Shown piece after piece: positions 8,524 through 17,005 of a stretch of DNA of 64,000 bases. The position numbers were made by a program, and so were the translations under genes. Under the pieces are notes generated by a model, which had not been told where the DNA came from, searched no databases, and saw nothing but the letters and a program-made list of their open reading frames with translations. The stretch's first letter is position 1, and every line of letters starts with the position of its first letter. Source of the stretch: UMGS1696 sp964621165 (GTDB lineage: Bacteria > Bacillota > Clostridia > Oscillospirales > CAG-272); contig CAZULC010000009.1 in the NCBI GenBank assembly GCA_964621165.1, forward strand, positions 14,045-78,044. The letters are read 5' to 3'.

Positions 8524-8589
8524 TCGTGGGTTAACTTGCGTTTTCAGCCGAAGAAGTGCCGTGTTCACCTGTCGGGGGTGTCCCGATCT
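8524..8589 (-). ncRNA. Candidate small RNA or leader motif, third copy of the dgt-leader family
   Basis: Read on the minus strand this segment shares the ordered blocks TCGGGA, ACAGG, CACGGC, TTCGGCTGA and CCCACGA with the two tandem units upstream of dgt (57595-57781). An intrinsic terminator (8517-8484) follows. There is no gene between it and the terminator, and the next minus-strand gene has its own promoter. I do not recognise the family. Function could be a small RNA or an orphaned riboswitch-like leader. Confidence 0.4.
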
Positions 8590-8608
8590 GGTTAATTATA
8601 TTTAACTA

Positions 8609-8637
8609 TTGATTTTTCCCGGGAAATATATTATAAT
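8609..8637 (+). promoter_or_regulatory. Promoter of the transketolase operon
   Basis: TTGATT (8609-8614) and TATAAT (8632-8637) are separated by 17 bases, about 45 bases upstream of the first start codon. Confidence 0.8.
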
Positions 8638-8680
8638 ATAATCGAAAAAAACGATATTTTTCTAACCGAAAGGAAACGCA

Positions 8681-9514
8681 ATGGAAACCGAAAGAATTAC
8701 TGAACTCTCCGAAATCGCACGCCAGATTCGCGTGGGTATTATTGAAGCCGTACATGCTGCCAAAAGCGGTCATCCCGGCGGAAGCCTGTCAATCGCTGAC
8801 GTGCTCACCTACCTCTACTTCGAGGAAATGAACATCGACCCCGCTGACCCCAAAAAAGCCGACCGCGACCGCCTCGTCCTCTCAAAGGGTCACTGCGCAC
8901 CTGGACTTTACTCCGCTCTCGCTCACCGCGGATACTTCCCTGTAGAGGACCTCAAGACCCTGCGCAAAACCGACAGCTACCTCCAAGGGCATCCCGACAT
9001 GAAGCACACACCCGGCGTTGACATGACCTCCGGCTCTCTCGGACAGGGCGCGTCAACCTCCTGCGGCATGGCTCTCGCAAACAAAATCGACGGCACCTCA
9101 AACAGAATCTACGCTATCTTGGGCGATGGCGAGTGCGAGGAAGGTCAGGTCTGGGAAGCCGCAATGTTCGCCGGACACTACCACCTCTCCAACCTCTGCT
9201 GGCTCGTGGACTTCAACGGTTTGCAGATCGACGGACCTATCGCTGAGGTCATGAACCCCGCTCCCTTTGACAAAAAATTCGCCGCCTTCGGATGGAACGT
9301 CCTCGAATGCAACGCCCATGACTTCAAGTCAATCGAAGCCGCTTATAAAGCCGCACGCGCATGCACCGACAAACCCTCCGTCATCATAAGCCACTCCGTA
9401 AAGGGTAAGGGCGTTTCCTTCATGGAAAACAACGTCTCATGGCACGGCACTGCTCCCAACGATGAACAGTACAAAATTGCTCTCTCCGACCTTGGCGAGA
9501 AAGTCACGGACTGA
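8681..9514 (+). CDS. Transketolase, N-terminal (TPP-binding) subunit
   Basis: The 277-residue protein is the N-terminal half of transketolase as found in split two-subunit enzymes. It contains the conserved HAAKSGHPGGSLS and SKGHCAPGLY blocks, GSLGQG, the TPP/Mg motif GDGECEEGQVWEAAMFA and the DFNGLQIDG segment. It works with the next gene to transfer two-carbon ketol units between sugar phosphates in the non-oxidative pentose phosphate pathway. The ATG follows AAAGGAAACGCA. It is the first gene of a three-gene operon with the C-terminal subunit and an sn-glycerol-1-phosphate dehydrogenase. Confidence 0.96.
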   Translation: METERITELSEIARQIRVGIIEAVHAAKSGHPGGSLSIADVLTYLYFEEMNIDPADPKKADRDRLVLSKGHCAPGLYSALAHRGYFPVEDLKTLRKTDSYLQGHPDMKHTPGVDMTSGSLGQGASTSCGMALANKIDGTSNRIYAILGDGECEEGQVWEAAMFAGHYHLSNLCWLVDFNGLQIDGPIAEVMNPAPFDKKFAAFGWNVLECNAHDFKSIEAAYKAARACTDKPSVIISHSVKGKGVSFMENNVSWHGTAPNDEQYKIALSDLGEKVTD

Positions 9515-9610
9515 ACCTGAAATCACACTAATCCGTCAATAATCGGCTTTATGACAGCACTGACGGAAATATTATATAAATAGAACATAAGTCACGAAAG
9601 GAATAATATC

Positions 9611-10552
9611 ATGGCAGATAAAATTGCTACTCGCGAGGCTTACGGTAAGGCTCTTGCCGAATTCGGCGCGGTTTACGAAAATTTGGTTGTACTTGACGCG
9701 GACCTCGCTGCCGCTACAAAGACAGGCACATTCAAGAATGCTTTCCCAGGCAGATTTTTCGACTGCGGAATCGCCGAAAACAATATGATGTGCGTGGCAG
9801 CCGGTATGTCACTCTGTGGAAAAATCCCCTTTGCTTCCTCCTTCGCAATGTTCGCCGGCGGACGAAGCTTTGAGCAGATCCGCAACTCCATCGGCTACCC
9901 CCACAACAACGTGAAAATCGGCGCAACCCACGCGGGAATCACAGTCGGCGAGGACGGCGCAACCCACCAGTGCAACGAGGACATCGCTCTCATGCGCACT
10001 ATCCCCGGCATGGTCATCATCAATCCGGCAGACGCAGTGGAGGCACGCCTTGCAGTGAAAGCCGCAATCGAGCACGTGGGTCCCGTTTACCTCCGCTTTG
10101 GCAGAATGGCGGTTCCCACCTACTTCGACGACTCGTACGAATTCAAAATCGGCAAGGGCGTGAGAATGGCTGAGGGAAATGACGTCTCCATCATCGCAAC
10201 AGGCATCGAAGTTGAACAGGCACTGAAGGCCCGTGAAATTTTAGCCGAACAGGGAATCTCCGCCTCCGTTGTCAACATGGCTACAATCAAGCCAATCGAC
10301 GATGAAATCATTCTCGAGGAAGCTGAAAGATGCGGCTGTATCGTCACCTGCGAGGAACACACAATCATCGGCGGTCTCGGCTCTGCGGTTTGCGAGGTCC
10401 TCTCCGAAAAGAAGCCCACTCCCGTCGTAAGAGTAGGAATCAACGACGAGTTCGGACGCAGCGGACCCGCAGCTGAGCTTGTTTCATACTTCCACCTTGA
10501 CGGCGCGTCAATCGCGGAAAAGGCAAAGCTGGCAGTCAGCCTTAAGAAATAA
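9611..10552 (+). CDS. Transketolase, C-terminal (pyrimidine-binding) subunit
   Basis: The 313-residue protein is the C-terminal transketolase half. It has the central pyrimidine-binding domain (DADLAAATKTGTFKNAFP, DCGIAENNMMCVAAG, HAGITVGEDGATHQ) and the C-terminal domain (ATGIEVEQALKAREIL). It completes the active site with the previous gene, 96 bases upstream. The Glu of GIAENNM corresponds to the TPP-activating glutamate. Its TAA stop (10550-10552) overlaps the ATG of the next gene by one base, indicating translational coupling. Confidence 0.96.
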   Translation: MADKIATREAYGKALAEFGAVYENLVVLDADLAAATKTGTFKNAFPGRFFDCGIAENNMMCVAAGMSLCGKIPFASSFAMFAGGRSFEQIRNSIGYPHNNVKIGATHAGITVGEDGATHQCNEDIALMRTIPGMVIINPADAVEARLAVKAAIEHVGPVYLRFGRMAVPTYFDDSYEFKIGKGVRMAEGNDVSIIATGIEVEQALKAREILAEQGISASVVNMATIKPIDDEIILEEAERCGCIVTCEEHTIIGGLGSAVCEVLSEKKPTPVVRVGINDEFGRSGPAAELVSYFHLDGASIAEKAKLAVSLKK

Positions 10553-11880
10553 TGAAGTCCATATCGGACATTGTGGCGGCAAGTGCGTTCGTCTGTCCCT
10601 CCTGCGGCAAAATCCACTCTCCCGGCATTGGCTTATGCATAATCGACGAAGGTGCGTCGGCTGAACTGAGTCCGGTGCTGGAAAGGCTTGGAGTCAAGCG
10701 TCCGTTGGTCATATGCGATAAAAATACCTGCAATGCCGCAAAGTCATCCCACGTTTTTCAGGTGGGCGAGGTCTGCTGTCTCGAAGGAGACACAATCGCA
10801 CCGGACGAAAGAGCAGCCGGAGAAATTCTCATGAAAAAGCCGGCTTCTCTCGGAAAATGCGACGGGGTAATCGGCGTTGGCGGAGGTGTGATAAACGACC
10901 TGTCAAAGTTAGTCTCCGCCGTAAAAAACGTTCCCTACGTATATTTCGCCACAGCCCCGTCAATGGACGGATACGCCTCTGCCACCTCGTCAGTTGACCG
11001 GGGAGGACTTAAAGTTTCCCTTCCTACAAAATGCGCCGACGCGGTAGTGGCCGACCTTGACATCATTGCCGCCGCTCCGAAAAAGCTGATTCTGTCGGGA
11101 ATCGGGGACATGCTGGCAAAGTACATAAGCCTTGCGGAATGGAAAATCGCCCACATCATACTTGACGAGTATTATTGTCCTTATGTAGTAGACTTGGTGT
11201 CCCAGTCCCTTGAAAAAGTGGTGCAGTGCGCTCCTCTGGCAGTGGAAGGGGACAAGTCCGCCGTCGGAGCGGTGTGCGAAGGCCTGATTCTCGCGGGAAT
11301 GGCCATGAATTTCGCAGGTATGTCCCGTCCGGCGTCAGGAATGGAGCATTATATTTCCCACATTCTCGACATGCGCGCACTCGAGTTCGGCACAAGGTCA
11401 AGCCTTCACGGAATACAATGCGGTATTGCCACGCTTTATATGCTCCGGCTCTACGAAAAAACCACGTCGGTTCTTGCAAACGGAATTGACATGAGTAAGG
11501 CTTTGGCTCACGCAAAGGAGTTCGACTACGGGAAATATTCGGCTGAAATGAAGGAAAAACTCGGTCATGGCGGCGAAGTCATGGCGGAACTCGAAGCAAA
11601 GGAAGGAAAATACGACCCGGAAAAGCACTCCCGCAGGCTCAGGACCATAGTCACCCGACGGGAAGAAATCCTCGACGTAATCCGCACCCTGCCGAAGTCA
11701 TCCGATCTCTGCCGTTTCATGAAGTCAATCGGACACTCGACGGACTTTAGCGAGATTGGAATTTCAGCGGATGAAGTCTCGACTGCTGTAAAGTTCAGCC
11801 GGGACATACGGGACAAGTACGTCTTGGGCAGACTCCTGTGGGACGTGGGCGAGGATGGACTTATTGAAAATTTGATATAA
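10552..11880 (+). CDS. sn-glycerol-1-phosphate dehydrogenase (AraM/EgsA-like)
   Basis: The 442-residue protein belongs to the iron-containing alcohol dehydrogenase-like superfamily. It has the NAD-binding GVGGGVINDLSK block, TAPSMDGYAS, and the metal-ligand regions GDMLAKY and SGMEHYISH followed by LHGIQCG. These are the hallmarks of glycerol-1-phosphate dehydrogenases, which reduce dihydroxyacetone phosphate. In Firmicutes the product feeds heptaprenylglyceryl-phosphate-type lipids. The N-terminus has an extra CPSC pair (FVCPSCGKIH) that might bind metal. Translational coupling to transketolase is unusual. Its exact physiological product here is inferred. Confidence 0.88.
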   Translation: MKSISDIVAASAFVCPSCGKIHSPGIGLCIIDEGASAELSPVLERLGVKRPLVICDKNTCNAAKSSHVFQVGEVCCLEGDTIAPDERAAGEILMKKPASLGKCDGVIGVGGGVINDLSKLVSAVKNVPYVYFATAPSMDGYASATSSVDRGGLKVSLPTKCADAVVADLDIIAAAPKKLILSGIGDMLAKYISLAEWKIAHIILDEYYCPYVVDLVSQSLEKVVQCAPLAVEGDKSAVGAVCEGLILAGMAMNFAGMSRPASGMEHYISHILDMRALEFGTRSSLHGIQCGIATLYMLRLYEKTTSVLANGIDMSKALAHAKEFDYGKYSAEMKEKLGHGGEVMAELEAKEGKYDPEKHSRRLRTIVTRREEILDVIRTLPKSSDLCRFMKSIGHSTDFSEIGISADEVSTAVKFSRDIRDKYVLGRLLWDVGEDGLIENLI

Positions 11881-11888
11881 TAAATTTG

Positions 11889-11921
11889 AGAAGGGGACTG
11901 AGTTTCCCCTTTTCGTTTTAC
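11889..11921 (+). terminator. Terminator of the transketolase operon
   Basis: AAGGGGA (from 11891) pairs with TCCCCTT around 11904-11911, followed by T-rich sequence. Confidence 0.75.
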
Positions 11922-11932
11922 GGAAGACATTC

Positions 11933-12455
11933 ATGACCACAGGAACTACATTTCATTTCACAGAAACCACGGCTACATCACAGAACTGCGCAAGCATATT
12001 GGTCACACCTCTCATGTGTACGTCCGGCGGGGTTATTATTGAAAACGGCAGAGGTGAAATCCTGCTTCAAAGACGGCGTGACAACAACCGCTGGTGCATA
12101 ATTGGCGGCGCAATGGAAATCGGGGAGAGTATTATTGAAACAGCCGTCCATGAAGCGCGCGAGGAATCCGGGCTGATTGTTACCGATTTGGAATTATTTG
12201 GTATATATACAGGTATGGACAGATTCATAACGTACCCAAATGGAGATATTTGCTATGTCACTTCAATCGCTTTCAAAACAAAATCATACACCGGGAAGAT
12301 TGTCAATCAGGCGACGGAAGCGGTGGAGCACCGTTTTTTTCAGCTGCGGCAGTATTCCCGACGAGATAAACTCCTTTGACAGAGCCTATATTAACGATTG
12401 GGTTAAAAAAAGCGGGCAAATCACAACAGGATTAAAAAAACAGCGCAAGTTTTGA
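11933..12455 (+). pseudogene. Nudix hydrolase with C-terminal frameshift
   Basis: The ATG at 11933 follows GGAAGACATTC. The product has a near-canonical Nudix box (GAMEIGESIIETAVHEAREESGL, where His replaces the usual first Arg) from about residue 59. After EHRFF the frame runs out of homology and stops at 12379. The next frame instead continues SCGSIPDEINSFDRAYINDW to 12455, the expected Nudix C-terminus. The shift is at a run of seven T (12333-12340 region). The catalytic core is intact, so the truncated protein may still fold. A base-calling error in the homopolymer is a real alternative. Confidence 0.7.
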
Positions 12456-12492
12456 TGAAATTACCTCATCTTTAACCTGCGCTGATTTGTTT
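12434..12492 (-). terminator. Terminator of the 2-hydroxyacid dehydrogenase gene
   Basis: CAGCGCAAGTT (12441-12451) pairs with AACCTGCGCTG (12474-12484). On the minus strand the stem is followed by a run of seven T. It overlaps the 3' end of the convergent Nudix frame. Confidence 0.75.
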
Positions 12493-13499
12493 TACGCCAT
12501 TGTCTCGAGCATTTTCAGGCTCACGGAATACCGCACTTCCCTGCCCTCGTCAAACGCCGCCGCTTCATCGAGCATGTACTCACCCATCCGGTGAACCTCA
12601 TACCCAAGGGAGCCAGCAATGTGCGGGGTCAGGAACACGTTTTCCATCCGGTAGAGGGGAGAGCTTTCCTCCGGCGGCTCCGGGAAGGTCACGTCAAGCA
12701 TCGCGCACCTTGTGGGGCATTCGCGAAGGGCGGCAATCATGTCTTCTTCCACTACCTGCGCACCCCTGCCCGTATTGATAAACGCCGCGCATGGCTTCAT
12801 CAAGTCAAAGCAGGACTTGTTTATCATTCCGACAGTCTGGGGATTGTTGGCCAGGTGGTTTGAGATGACGTCGCACTCGGCAAAAATTGTCTCGAGGTCA
12901 ACTTTTCTCACGCCCAGCTCAGCCGCTTTTTCGTCGGGCAGGAACGGGTCGAACACTAAAACTTCCACCTTGTCGAGGGTTTTCAGCCGCTGGATTACCA
13001 TTTTTCCGATAACTCCCGCGCCGATGACGCCCACCTTTATCTCGTAAACTCCCGGATAGGCAGCGTTAAGCCCCCGTCCAGACCAAGCCGAGCCTTCCTC
13101 GAGCCTGTGATAGCGGTTATAGTACCCTTTGGAAGCCAAAATTATCTCGGCAAAGGCGAACTCAGCCACCGGGACTCCGTTTGCCGCCCACGCGCTGAAC
13201 ACCGCTATTCCTTCCTCTAAAAATTCACGGGCAAAATGCTGGACCGAGCCAGCTCCGTAGAACACAGCCTTAAGCGACGGCAGGTACTCGCGGATCTCTT
13301 TCCTTGTAAAGTGCGGCATTCCCCACGTGGAGAAAAGGTACTCCGCCTCAGAGAGAACCTGACGGAACTCGTCTATCTGATTTTTCGCGACAACTCCGTC
13401 GTATTCGAAATCAAACCGCTCATGTAACTTTTTTACAACGTCAGCCGAATAAACATACTCAACTCGTCCGAATGAGCCGAAAAACACCGCTTTTTTCAT
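12492..13499 (-). CDS. D-isomer-specific 2-hydroxyacid dehydrogenase family protein
   Basis: The 335-residue protein has the NAD-binding fold GVIGAGVIGKMV, with an Asp about 18-20 residues later (VFDPFLP). The three catalytic positions of the family are seen as Arg in NTGRGAQV, Glu in TFPEPPEE and His in LTPHIAGS. The family reduces 2-keto acids with NAD(P)H, but the substrate cannot be predicted (glyoxylate, hydroxypyruvate, phosphoglycerate and others are possible). It starts at 13499 behind AAGGAAG. It is monocistronic or follows hemW, which ends 33 bases upstream in the same direction. Confidence 0.88.
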   Translation of the reverse strand: MKKAVFFGSFGRVEYVYSADVVKKLHERFDFEYDGVVAKNQIDEFRQVLSEAEYLFSTWGMPHFTRKEIREYLPSLKAVFYGAGSVQHFAREFLEEGIAVFSAWAANGVPVAEFAFAEIILASKGYYNRYHRLEEGSAWSGRGLNAAYPGVYEIKVGVIGAGVIGKMVIQRLKTLDKVEVLVFDPFLPDEKAAELGVRKVDLETIFAECDVISNHLANNPQTVGMINKSCFDLMKPCAAFINTGRGAQVVEEDMIAALRECPTRCAMLDVTFPEPPEESSPLYRMENVFLTPHIAGSLGYEVHRMGEYMLDEAAAFDEGREVRYSVSLKMLETMA

Positions 13500-13532
13500 G
13501 AATTTATACTTCCTTATGTTATATTTTGTAAT

Positions 13533-14744
13533 TTACGTAAAGGCGTACCGTCCGAAATCCTCGAATTCTAATATGTCCGAAAGGATGTAGTTGGAGATGA
13601 ACATTCCCGCGGGAGTGAGGGAATACACGCCTTTTCGGCAGGTCATGTACCCGCTGTCGATGAACCTCTTGCACTTTTCCCCGTAGGCCGACTCAAAGGA
13701 CGTGCCGAACCGCCGCAGGAATTCCCGTGAGTCAATGCCTGCCACAAGACGTAACCGCAGCATGACGTATTCGCCCATTCTCTCCCGCTCCTCAACCTGT
13801 TCGCACTCGTCGGTAATCCGAACCCGAGCCGACAAGTCCGTTACTCCCTGCATGTACCGGCGTATGTCCGACGTGAAGGAGAACCGACTGCCGTTGAAGT
13901 ATGAGTGAGCTGACACGCCAAAGCCCAAGTATTCGTCGCAGTTCCAGTATTTCAGGTTGTGGACGCACATGTGACCCGGGCGGGCGAAGTTGGAAATTTC
14001 ATATTGCAGGTACCCCAGCGAGTGCAGCTGACGGATTGAATCGAGGTACATGTCAGCCTCAGCGTCCTCTCCGGGCAGGGTGGGCTTGATGTTCGCGTAA
14101 TTTTTGTAAAACGGTGTTCCCGGCTCGATTTTGAGGTCGTACAGTGAAATGTGGTCCGGACCGAGGGAAGCGACGTAGTTTATTGTTTGCGCGAGTGACT
14201 CCTTCGTCTGGTAGGGAATTCCGAACATCAGATCCACGTTGATATTCTCAAACCGCGCGTCCCTTGCCATCCTGTATGAGCGGTAGAAATCCTTTCTCGA
14301 GTGAATACGGGACAGGGCCTTAAGCTCGTTTTCGTTTGCACTTTGCAGACCCATGCTCAACCGGTTCACCCCCATGCGCCGCAGCTTTACAAGGGTGGAA
14401 TACGACACGGTTGCGGGATTTGCTTCAATGGTGAACTCCGCGTGCTTCGTCAGTTTGAAGTTTTTCTTCACTGCCCTGATGACCCGGTACAGTTCGCCTG
14501 GGGGAAGTGCGGTTGGGGTTCCGCCACCTATAAAAACCGAATCGGGGGAGTACATTGCGGCAGAATCTGAGTAGCTTTCCATGTGTGCGCAGAGTGCATC
14601 GACGTATTTCGTGAAAATCTCCCCGTCACCGTAGGACTCGGCGGTGTTCGAGTTGAAGTCGCAGTAGGCGCATTTTGAACGGCAGAAGGGGATGTGGATA
14701 TATATGCCCAGACGTTTTTTATCGGTGTAGTATTGATATTGCAT
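13533..14744 (-). CDS. hemW: Radical SAM heme chaperone HemW (coproporphyrinogen III oxidase-like)
   Basis: The 403-residue protein opens with a radical-SAM cluster motif CRSKCAYC (residues 21-28), followed by GGGTPTALPP near residue 73. The C-terminal part matches HemN_C (ERMGEYVMLRLRLVAGIDSREF). The short N-terminus before the cysteines and the length near 400 fit HemW, a heme-trafficking protein, rather than the longer HemN. In Firmicutes hemW commonly follows lepA, as it does here, which supports the call. Confidence 0.9.
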   Translation of the reverse strand: MQYQYYTDKKRLGIYIHIPFCRSKCAYCDFNSNTAESYGDGEIFTKYVDALCAHMESYSDSAAMYSPDSVFIGGGTPTALPPGELYRVIRAVKKNFKLTKHAEFTIEANPATVSYSTLVKLRRMGVNRLSMGLQSANENELKALSRIHSRKDFYRSYRMARDARFENINVDLMFGIPYQTKESLAQTINYVASLGPDHISLYDLKIEPGTPFYKNYANIKPTLPGEDAEADMYLDSIRQLHSLGYLQYEISNFARPGHMCVHNLKYWNCDEYLGFGVSAHSYFNGSRFSFTSDIRRYMQGVTDLSARVRITDECEQVEERERMGEYVMLRLRLVAGIDSREFLRRFGTSFESAYGEKCKRFIDSGYMTCRKGVYSLTPAGMFISNYILSDILEFEDFGRYAFT

Positions 14745-14793
14745 AAAATTTTGTTATATTTATAGTAAATTCTAATTAATTATTCTTTTTTTC

Positions 14794-14866
14794 CAGAGCG
14801 TCCTCAATGTCCTATTTATATGAGGAGGTAAGCTATGAACAATTTTCTTCTTTCAGAGCGTCCTCA
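14794..14866. repeat. Pair of 13-bp direct repeats at the lepA 3' end
   Basis: CAGAGCGTCCTCA occurs at 14794-14806 and 14854-14866, exactly 60 bases apart. The second copy includes the lepA stop codon. It may be the trace of a short tandem duplication. Confidence 0.6.
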
Positions 14867-16684
14867 CTGGTCGTCGTCAAGCTTGAGCACTGCCATGAAC
14901 GCCTCGGGGGACACCTGAACCGTGCCGAGCTGACGCATTTTCTTCTTGCCTTCCTTCTGTTTTTCAAGGAGCTTCTTCTTTCGGGTGATGCCGCCGCCGT
15001 AGCACTTGGCTAAAACGTCCTTCCGCAGAGCCTTCACCGTTTCCCGGGCTATAATCTTCGAGCCAATTGCAGCCTGAATCGGGACCTCAAAGAGCTGGCG
15101 CGGGATGTTGTCCTTGAGCTTTTCCGCGATTTTTCTCGCCCGTCCGTAAGCCTTGTCCGCGTGAACTATAAACGTCAGGGCGTCAACCATGTCACCGTTG
15201 ATGAGGAAGTCCAGCTTCACAAGGTTCGAGGTCACGTAGCCCTCAAGCTCGTAGTCAAGGGATGCGTACCCACGGCTGCGGGATTTCAGCGCGTCGAAGA
15301 AGTCGTAGATTATCTCGTTCAGTGGCAGCTTGTAGTGAAGCTCCACCCTCTCCGTGTCGATGTACTTCATGTCGATGAACTCGCCCCGCCTGTCCTGGCA
15401 CAAATCCATGATTCCACCAACGTAATCCGTCGGGGTGATGATGGATGCCGCCACAATCGGCTCAGCCGCGGTTTCGATTTCATCAGGGGAGGGGTAGTTT
15501 GTCGGGTTGTCGATTCGCATGACCTCGCCGTTTTTCTTCGTGATTTCGTAAATAACGCTGGGAGCGGTGGTGATGAGGTCCAGATTGAACTCCCGCTCAA
15601 GCCGCTCCTCTATGATTTCCATGTGGAGTAGTCCCAAAAAGCCGCAGCGGAATCCGAAGCCAAGCGCGATTGACGTCTCCGGCTCAAAGGTGAATGCCGC
15701 GTCGTTGAGCTGCAATTTTTCCAGCGCGTCCTTTGTCTCGTTGTACTTCGCGCCGTCTGCCGGGTAGATTCCGGCGTACACCATTGACTGGACCTTCTTG
15801 AATCCGGGAAGGGGTTCGTCCGCGGGATTGTCGGCAAGCGTCACCGTGTCGCCCACCCGGGTTTCTCCCACGCTTTTGATTGAAGCCGTAAGATAGCCGA
15901 CTTCCCCCGCAGACAGCTCGCCCGTGGGTCTGAGTCCGAAGGGGTTCATCACGCCAACCTCAACCACGTCAAACTCAGAGCCGCTGTGCATGAGCCTGAT
16001 TCTGTCCCCAACCTTGAGCCGCCCTTCCATGAGCCGAATGTAGACCACTACCCCGAGGTAGCTGTTGTAAACCGAGTCGAAGATCAAAGCCTTAAGAGGC
16101 GCGTCCTCGTCTCCCGTGGGGGCTGGGATGTCTCGGATTATAGCGTCCATTACGTCGGAAATGTTCAGTCCTGTTTTGGCCGAAACCACAGGGCAGTCCT
16201 CCGCCGGGATTCCGATTACGTCCTCGATTTCCGCCTTGCATTTGTCGGGCATAGCCGAGGGGAGGTCGATTTTGTTGATTACCGGCACAATCTCAAGGTT
16301 CGCGTCCACTGCAAGGTAGGCGTTGGCTAAGGTCTGGGCTTCGATTCCCTGAGTCGCGTCCACTACAAGAAGCGCACCCTCGCAGGCGTTGAGCGAACGG
16401 GAGACCTCGTAGTTGAAGTCCACGTGTCCGGGAGTGTCGATCATGTTCAGGGCGTACTGCTCGCCGTTTTTGTCAGTGTAGTCGATTCTCACCGCTCTCG
16501 CCTTGATTGTGATTCCCCGCTCCCGCTCGAGATCCATGTTATCGAGAATCTGGTCTTCCATGTCCCGCTCGTCAACGGTGTTGGAGAACTCGAGAATACG
16601 ATCGGCAAGGGTGGATTTGCCGTGATCTATATGTGCGATTATGGAAAAATTCCGAATATGCTGTTTGTCAATGCTGTTTCCCAT
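14864..16684 (-). CDS. lepA: Elongation factor 4 (LepA)
   Basis: I start at 16684 (MGNSIDKQHIRNFSIIAH), giving 606 residues, the usual LepA size; an upstream in-frame start would add 17 unlike residues. GTPase motifs are AHIDHGKST (G1), DTPGHVDF (G3) and NKIDLP (G4). The LepA-specific C-terminal domain is present, ending CYGGGITRKKKLLEKQKEGKKKMRQLG. It acts on stalled or post-translocation ribosomes. The stop codon lies within one of two 13-bp direct repeats (14794-14806, 14854-14866). Confidence 0.98.
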   Translation of the reverse strand: MGNSIDKQHIRNFSIIAHIDHGKSTLADRILEFSNTVDERDMEDQILDNMDLERERGITIKARAVRIDYTDKNGEQYALNMIDTPGHVDFNYEVSRSLNACEGALLVVDATQGIEAQTLANAYLAVDANLEIVPVINKIDLPSAMPDKCKAEIEDVIGIPAEDCPVVSAKTGLNISDVMDAIIRDIPAPTGDEDAPLKALIFDSVYNSYLGVVVYIRLMEGRLKVGDRIRLMHSGSEFDVVEVGVMNPFGLRPTGELSAGEVGYLTASIKSVGETRVGDTVTLADNPADEPLPGFKKVQSMVYAGIYPADGAKYNETKDALEKLQLNDAAFTFEPETSIALGFGFRCGFLGLLHMEIIEERLEREFNLDLITTAPSVIYEITKKNGEVMRIDNPTNYPSPDEIETAAEPIVAASIITPTDYVGGIMDLCQDRRGEFIDMKYIDTERVELHYKLPLNEIIYDFFDALKSRSRGYASLDYELEGYVTSNLVKLDFLINGDMVDALTFIVHADKAYGRARKIAEKLKDNIPRQLFEVPIQAAIGSKIIARETVKALRKDVLAKCYGGGITRKKKLLEKQKEGKKKMRQLGTVQVSPEAFMAVLKLDDDQ

Positions 16685-17005
16685 GAATAAATCCGCTCCA
16701 ATGAAACAATATTTTTCTATATTATAGTATATCACAAAACCTGCGTAAATTCAATAAATGCGGGAAAAATACATTATAAGATTCAAAATAAGGTTCAAAT
16801 TTAAGCTTCACAAAATATAAATTTCAACTTCACGATGAATAAATCAGGGCATACTTTGAGATTCACGAAGTGAAGCTCGGGGACATATCCGGCTGAAAGT
16901 ACTATTTACTATTCAATATGATATGTCCGCTTGACACAAGCCTCTTTTGGGTGTATAATATACTGTGCAGGAATAAAATTCGCGAAGGTAGGAATGGGGG
17001 ATAAC
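16685..17005. other. AT-rich divergent intergenic region between lepA and the phosphatase gene
   Basis: This 321-base region carries the divergent start regions of lepA and the histidine phosphatase. It contains a perfect 9-bp inverted repeat, GGACATATC (16881-16889) and GATATGTCC (16920-16928), whose right arm ends two bases before the -35 box. It also contains CTTCAC/GTGAAG short arms. No open frame with coding character was seen. Confidence 0.5.
16931..16959 (+). promoter_or_regulatory. SigA-type promoter of the histidine phosphatase gene
   Basis: TTGACA (16931-16936) and TATAAT (16954-16959) are perfect and separated by 17 bases. A 9-bp inverted repeat lies directly upstream and could be an operator. 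Confidence 0.9.

Noticed and set aside
14807..15013. Small plus-strand gene with a good GAGGAGG site at the lepA end
   Set aside because: The frame runs antisense into the conserved lepA C-terminus and its product has no features; the ribosome-like site is probably chance.
16931..17005. Upstream start at 16931 for the histidine phosphatase
   Set aside because: It would begin within the promoter -35 box; ATG 17006 has a proper ribosome site.
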